The notes below the pieces were generated by a model. That model was given only the letters and a program-made list of their open reading frames with translations, did not search any database and was not told where the DNA came from. The translations under genes and the position numbers were made by a program. This document shows positions 61,553 to 64,000 of a stretch of 64,000 bases of DNA, one piece after another. Where the stretch lies: NCBI RefSeq assembly GCF_014199255.1, contig NZ_JACIJF010000007.1, positions 1 through 64,000 on the forward strand, in the 5' to 3' direction. Source of the DNA: Sphingomonas xinjiangensis. Its GTDB lineage: Bacteria; Pseudomonadota; Alphaproteobacteria; Sphingomonadales; Sphingomonadaceae. Numbering within the stretch: position 1 is the stretch's first letter; the number at the start of each line of letters is the position of its first letter.

Positions 61553-61890
61553 TTACGGCTGCAGCGCCACGGCCTCTTGCCCCCGGGATGGCATAGCGTC
61601 GCTGCCGACCTGGAAGCTGTCAGGGGCGAGCAGCACAATGACTCCATTGTCCGTTTGGCCGATCCGTTCGCTGTCGTGTTGGCGCGCGGGATTGAGCTTG
61701 GCGACGTCGACCTCGAATCGCACCTCGACCGTGACGCCATCGCGGCTCGACTTGTACAAGCCGCGCCGTCGCGCAGATCGAGCTAATCCAGCTCCATGAA
61801 GCGCACGGTTGCGCCGTTCGGTGTCCGCGGCCGCAGACGCGCAAGCCTCAAGCACCAAGCTAGCGACAGACCGATATTCAAAGCATGCAT
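61553..61890 (-). pseudogene. Possible frameshifted small gene
   Basis: A start at 61890 with GGGAGG four bases upstream reads MHALNIGLSLAWCLRL... and ends at TAG 61783 after 35 codons. A second frame, open from 61942 to 61553, carries a coding-like block with GC-rich third positions (VTVEVRFEVDVAKLNPAR, then NGVIVLLAPDSFQVGSDA). The two together look like one gene with a shifted frame near 61780. The family is not recognised; chance open frames are the alternative. Confidence 0.25.
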
Positions 61891-61996
61891 GCGTCCTCCC
61901 TGCCCAGCTAGGCTGTCGCAAAACGGCGTCGGCGGTCAACATCCGTTCGACAGCGCGCGTCGGAAGCGAGACGGCTCTCGCCGTTTCTACTCTTAA

Positions 61997-62034
61997 CGAA
62001 CAGGCCCGCCTCCTTTCGGAAGCGGGCCTGTTCG
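61997..62034. terminator. Perfect hairpin after the small conserved protein
   Basis: CGAACAGGCCCGC (61997-62009) pairs fully with GCGGGCCTGTTCG (62022-62034) over a 12-base loop. It lies just 3' of the minus-strand gene at 62054. T content after the stem is low on either side. Confidence 0.65.
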
Positions 62035-62053
62035 TTTCAGCGCTGAGAAAGAC

Positions 62054-62353
62054 TCAGGCGCGGGTGCCGGTGATCGGGAAGCTGCCGAACGCGCCGGCGG
62101 TCACGGTGCCGTTCAGATTGTCACCTTCGGCCGTCGCTTCGACGGTGAGGCTCATCGGCATCGGCACGGTGATGTCGAGCGTGAAGGTCAGCGTGTCGCC
62201 GCTGACCTTGCCGTCCTTGATGTCGGTCGTGCCCAGGCCGCCCGAGAAGGTGCCGGTGAAGGTGTCGCCGTTGCTCTGGACGCTCAGCGTTGCCTGCTGG
62301 TCGCCCATCGGCGACTTGGTCACCGTGTTCCAGTTGCCGTCAACGTTCGCCAT
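62054..62353 (-). CDS. Small hypothetical beta-rich protein
   Basis: A 99-residue protein that alternates hydrophobic and polar residues in short strands: ATLSVQSNGDTFTGTFSGG, DGKVSGDTLTFTLDITVPMP, and LNGTVTAGAFGSFPITGTRA. The pattern suggests a small beta-barrel or lipocalin-like fold without a signal peptide. GGAGAG six bases before the ATG supports the start. I cannot name a function. It sits just downstream of the M16 peptidase gene on the same strand (14 bp gap), so the two are probably cotranscribed. Confidence 0.7.
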   Translation of the reverse strand: MANVDGNWNTVTKSPMGDQQATLSVQSNGDTFTGTFSGGLGTTDIKDGKVSGDTLTFTLDITVPMPMSLTVEATAEGDNLNGTVTAGAFGSFPITGTRA

Positions 62354-62367
62354 TACACTCTCTCCGT

Positions 62368-64000
62368 TTACTTCGATGCGGTGGTGGCGGAAGTCGCCAG
62401 CGCCGCTGCGGGAACCACCTCGACAGGGAGGCCCAGGCTGTCAAGCTGAGGCCGGACCTTCGATGCGTCGCCCACCACAACGTAGACGAACCGGTTCGGG
62501 TCCAGAGCGCCGCGTGCCGCAGCGTCGAGCTGCTGCACGGTCATGGTGCGATATTTTTGCGCCACGGTGTCATAGAAGTTATCGGGACGGTGGCGCAGGT
62601 CATTTTCCTGGAGCGCACCGAGCACCGCGCCGCTGGTTTCGAAGCGACCGGCAAGCTCGCGAGTCGTGCCGTTGACCTCCCGCGTGAGCTCAGCCTGGGT
62701 GACGCCCTTGGTGGTCAGGAAATCGCGGACCTGCTGCTGGATCGCCTTGATCGAGTCACCGGTGCGATCGGCCTGGACCGGGGCGCTGATCATGTAGGGC
62801 ACCGCCCGCTCCATCCAGCTATAGCCGCCGCGCGCGCCGTACGACCAATGCTTGTTCTCGCGCAGCTCCATGTTGATCCGCGACAGGAAGCCGCTGCCCA
62901 GCACCTGGTTGGCGGTGAGCTGCGGCAGCAATTCCGTGGCGGGATCGAGCGACGTCATCTGCCCCGCCATGATCAGCGACTGGGGCGAATCCGGACGATC
63001 GACCAGCAGGATCTTGGGCGCGGACTGTTGCGGCGCGACGGTGAACGCCTTGGTGCCTGCCGTGCCCTGGCCCTGCCAGGTGCCGAAACGGGCGTCGAGC
63101 GCAGCCCTCACCTCGGCAAGCGGACGGTCGCTGACGACATACACCGTCGCCTTGTCCGGACGGATCCAGGCGCGATGGAACGCGACCAGATCGTCGCGGG
63201 TCAGTGCCTTTACCGCAGCAGGTTCGCCCGAGCCGGCCGCGAGCTTGGCGTAGGGGTTGCCCTTGCCATAGATCAGCGTCGGCAGCGCGCGATTGGCGAG
63301 GCCCTGGGGGCTGGTCAACTCCTGGGCGATGCCGGTCAGCATCTGGGTGCGGACGCGCTCGACCTCGGCCGGGGCGAAGGCGGGGTTACGAACCACGTCG
63401 GCAAAGAGATCGACAGAGCCAGCGAGGTTGGCACTGGGCGTGGCGAGGGTCAGATACGTGCGGTCGGCGCTGCTGCCGGTGCCAATGACCGCGCCCAGCC
63501 GCTCGCGCGCCTCGGCGATCGCGATCGAATCCTTGGTGGTGGTTCCTTCGTCGAGCAGCGACAGGGTCAGCCCCTGGGTGCCCAGCTTGGTGTCCGGATC
63601 GGCAACCGCGCCTGCATCGAAGCTCATCGCGACCTGCGTGATCGGCACGGCCTTGCGCTGGGCGTAGACTAGGTCGATCCCGTTCGACAGCTTGGTGCGG
63701 CTGACATCGGGGAAGTCCAGGTCGGTGACCGCCGCCACGCCGGGCAGCGCGCCGCGGGTGCCCTTGGCCGGTTCGGCCTGGGGGGCGGCAGCGGCGGGCT
63801 TGGCGGCAGCGACGCCTTGAGCTTCCTGATAGGCGTCGCGCTGGCCGGGCTCGACGATGATGGTCAGCGCCGGGCGCGTGAGCCACTTGGCGCCGGCGGC
63901 CTTGACCTGCGCCGGCGTCACGCGCGCCATCGCCTCAAGCTGCTTTTTGAAGAACAGCGGATCGTTCGAATAGAGTTCGCCCGAGGCAAGCGCGACGGCC
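62368..64000 (-). CDS. M16 family peptidase, C-terminal part, runs off the right edge
   Basis: At least 544 residues of an insulinase/pitrilysin-type protein. The frame continues past the Met at 63930 to the window end (ASGELYSNDPLFFKKQLEAM), so the start is outside. Visible are the end of one domain (PAQVKAAGAKWLTRPALTIIVEP), a Pro/Ala linker (AAAKPAAAAPQAEPAKG), then a second M16 pair beginning GIDLVYAQRKAVPITQVAMSFDAGA. There is no HxxEH in this part, as expected for the non-catalytic half of a two-half periplasmic M16 protein. Exported status cannot be checked here. Confidence 0.85.
   Translation of the reverse strand, partial: AVALASGELYSNDPLFFKKQLEAMARVTPAQVKAAGAKWLTRPALTIIVEPGQRDAYQEAQGVAAAKPAAAAPQAEPAKGTRGALPGVAAVTDLDFPDVSRTKLSNGIDLVYAQRKAVPITQVAMSFDAGAVADPDTKLGTQGLTLSLLDEGTTTKDSIAIAEARERLGAVIGTGSSADRTYLTLATPSANLAGSVDLFADVVRNPAFAPAEVERVRTQMLTGIAQELTSPQGLANRALPTLIYGKGNPYAKLAAGSGEPAAVKALTRDDLVAFHRAWIRPDKATVYVVSDRPLAEVRAALDARFGTWQGQGTAGTKAFTVAPQQSAPKILLVDRPDSPQSLIMAGQMTSLDPATELLPQLTANQVLGSGFLSRINMELRENKHWSYGARGGYSWMERAVPYMISAPVQADRTGDSIKAIQQQVRDFLTTKGVTQAELTREVNGTTRELAGRFETSGAVLGALQENDLRHRPDNFYDTVAQKYRTMTVQQLDAAARGALDPNRFVYVVVGDASKVRPQLDSLGLPVEVVPAAALATSATTASK

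Larger units (their letters stand above)
61306..62053. other. Gap with probable gene remains
   Basis: About 750 bp without a clear intact gene. On the minus strand a 35-residue frame (61890 to 61783) starts at an ATG with a strong GGGAGG. Coding-like residues (RDGVTVEVRFEVDVAKLNP) appear in a different frame at about 61765-61600. This suggests a degraded gene, entered separately. The stretch 61306-61550 shows nothing. Confidence 0.4.

Noticed and set aside
59887-61740. 617-residue minus-strand frame across purE and purK
   Set aside because: It spans two certain genes on the other strand; only its first part, beyond purK, could be real and is discussed as a decayed gene.

Overview
The window reads as chromosomal DNA of a Sphingomonas-like alphaproteobacterium. 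The base composition is GC-rich with strong G/C third positions. Lineage markers are a SciP-type CtrA inhibitor, a zinc-ligand-free bL36, UPF0335 and DUF1244 proteins, a GlsB-type stress membrane protein, and a TonB receptor clustered with a tryptophan-halogenase-like enzyme. Genus-level placement is inference.

Bases 1 to about 12,500 look accessory, with poorly conserved genes and lower, mixed codon bias. They hold a PDZ/S41-like exported protein, a carbon-nitrogen hydrolase divergent from a LysR regulator, several small hypothetical exported or membrane proteins (including an unlisted 39-residue membrane peptide), and a Tn7/Tn5053-type tni module. In the tni module the DDE transposase TniA is reduced to its C-terminal tail. 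The AAA+ ATPase TniB and two different tandem TniQ proteins are intact and tightly packed. This is the most unusual locus in the window.

From about 12.5 kb the content is ordinary chromosome: a 2-hydroxyacid dehydrogenase, a hybrid sensor kinase, the Ku-LigD end-joining pair (LigD carries a palindrome-ended repeat element in frame in its linker), pdxH, a cation efflux protein, a PhzF-like protein, mnmA, sciP, glsB, a SIMPL protein, an RND efflux pair, DUF445, a stress-type FMN protein with a possible EcfG promoter, and a phospholipid-trafficking operon (MlaB-MlaE fusion, MlaF, MlaD, lipoprotein).

A tRNA-Ser(GGA) at 37.3 kb is followed by a glycan-use locus at 37.5-49.7 kb: a GH2 exo-glucosaminidase-like enzyme, a flavin halogenase homologue, a TonB receptor, a NagX-like acetyltransferase and a GH20 chitobiase. 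Together they suggest uptake and breakdown of chitin- or chitosan-derived oligosaccharides, with the halogenase homologue as the unexplained partner.

The right end carries housekeeping genes: ruvC, yebC, UPF0335, DUF1244, pyruvate kinase, a HAD phosphatase, rpmJ, a DUF4136 lipoprotein, an M14 carboxypeptidase, a GNAT, a glutamine amidotransferase, a glutaredoxin, a dienelactone hydrolase, gpmA and purE-purK. These are followed by a decayed-looking gap, a small conserved protein, and an M16 peptidase running off the end. Several gaps contain palindromic repeat elements of the kind scattered between genes in this group.
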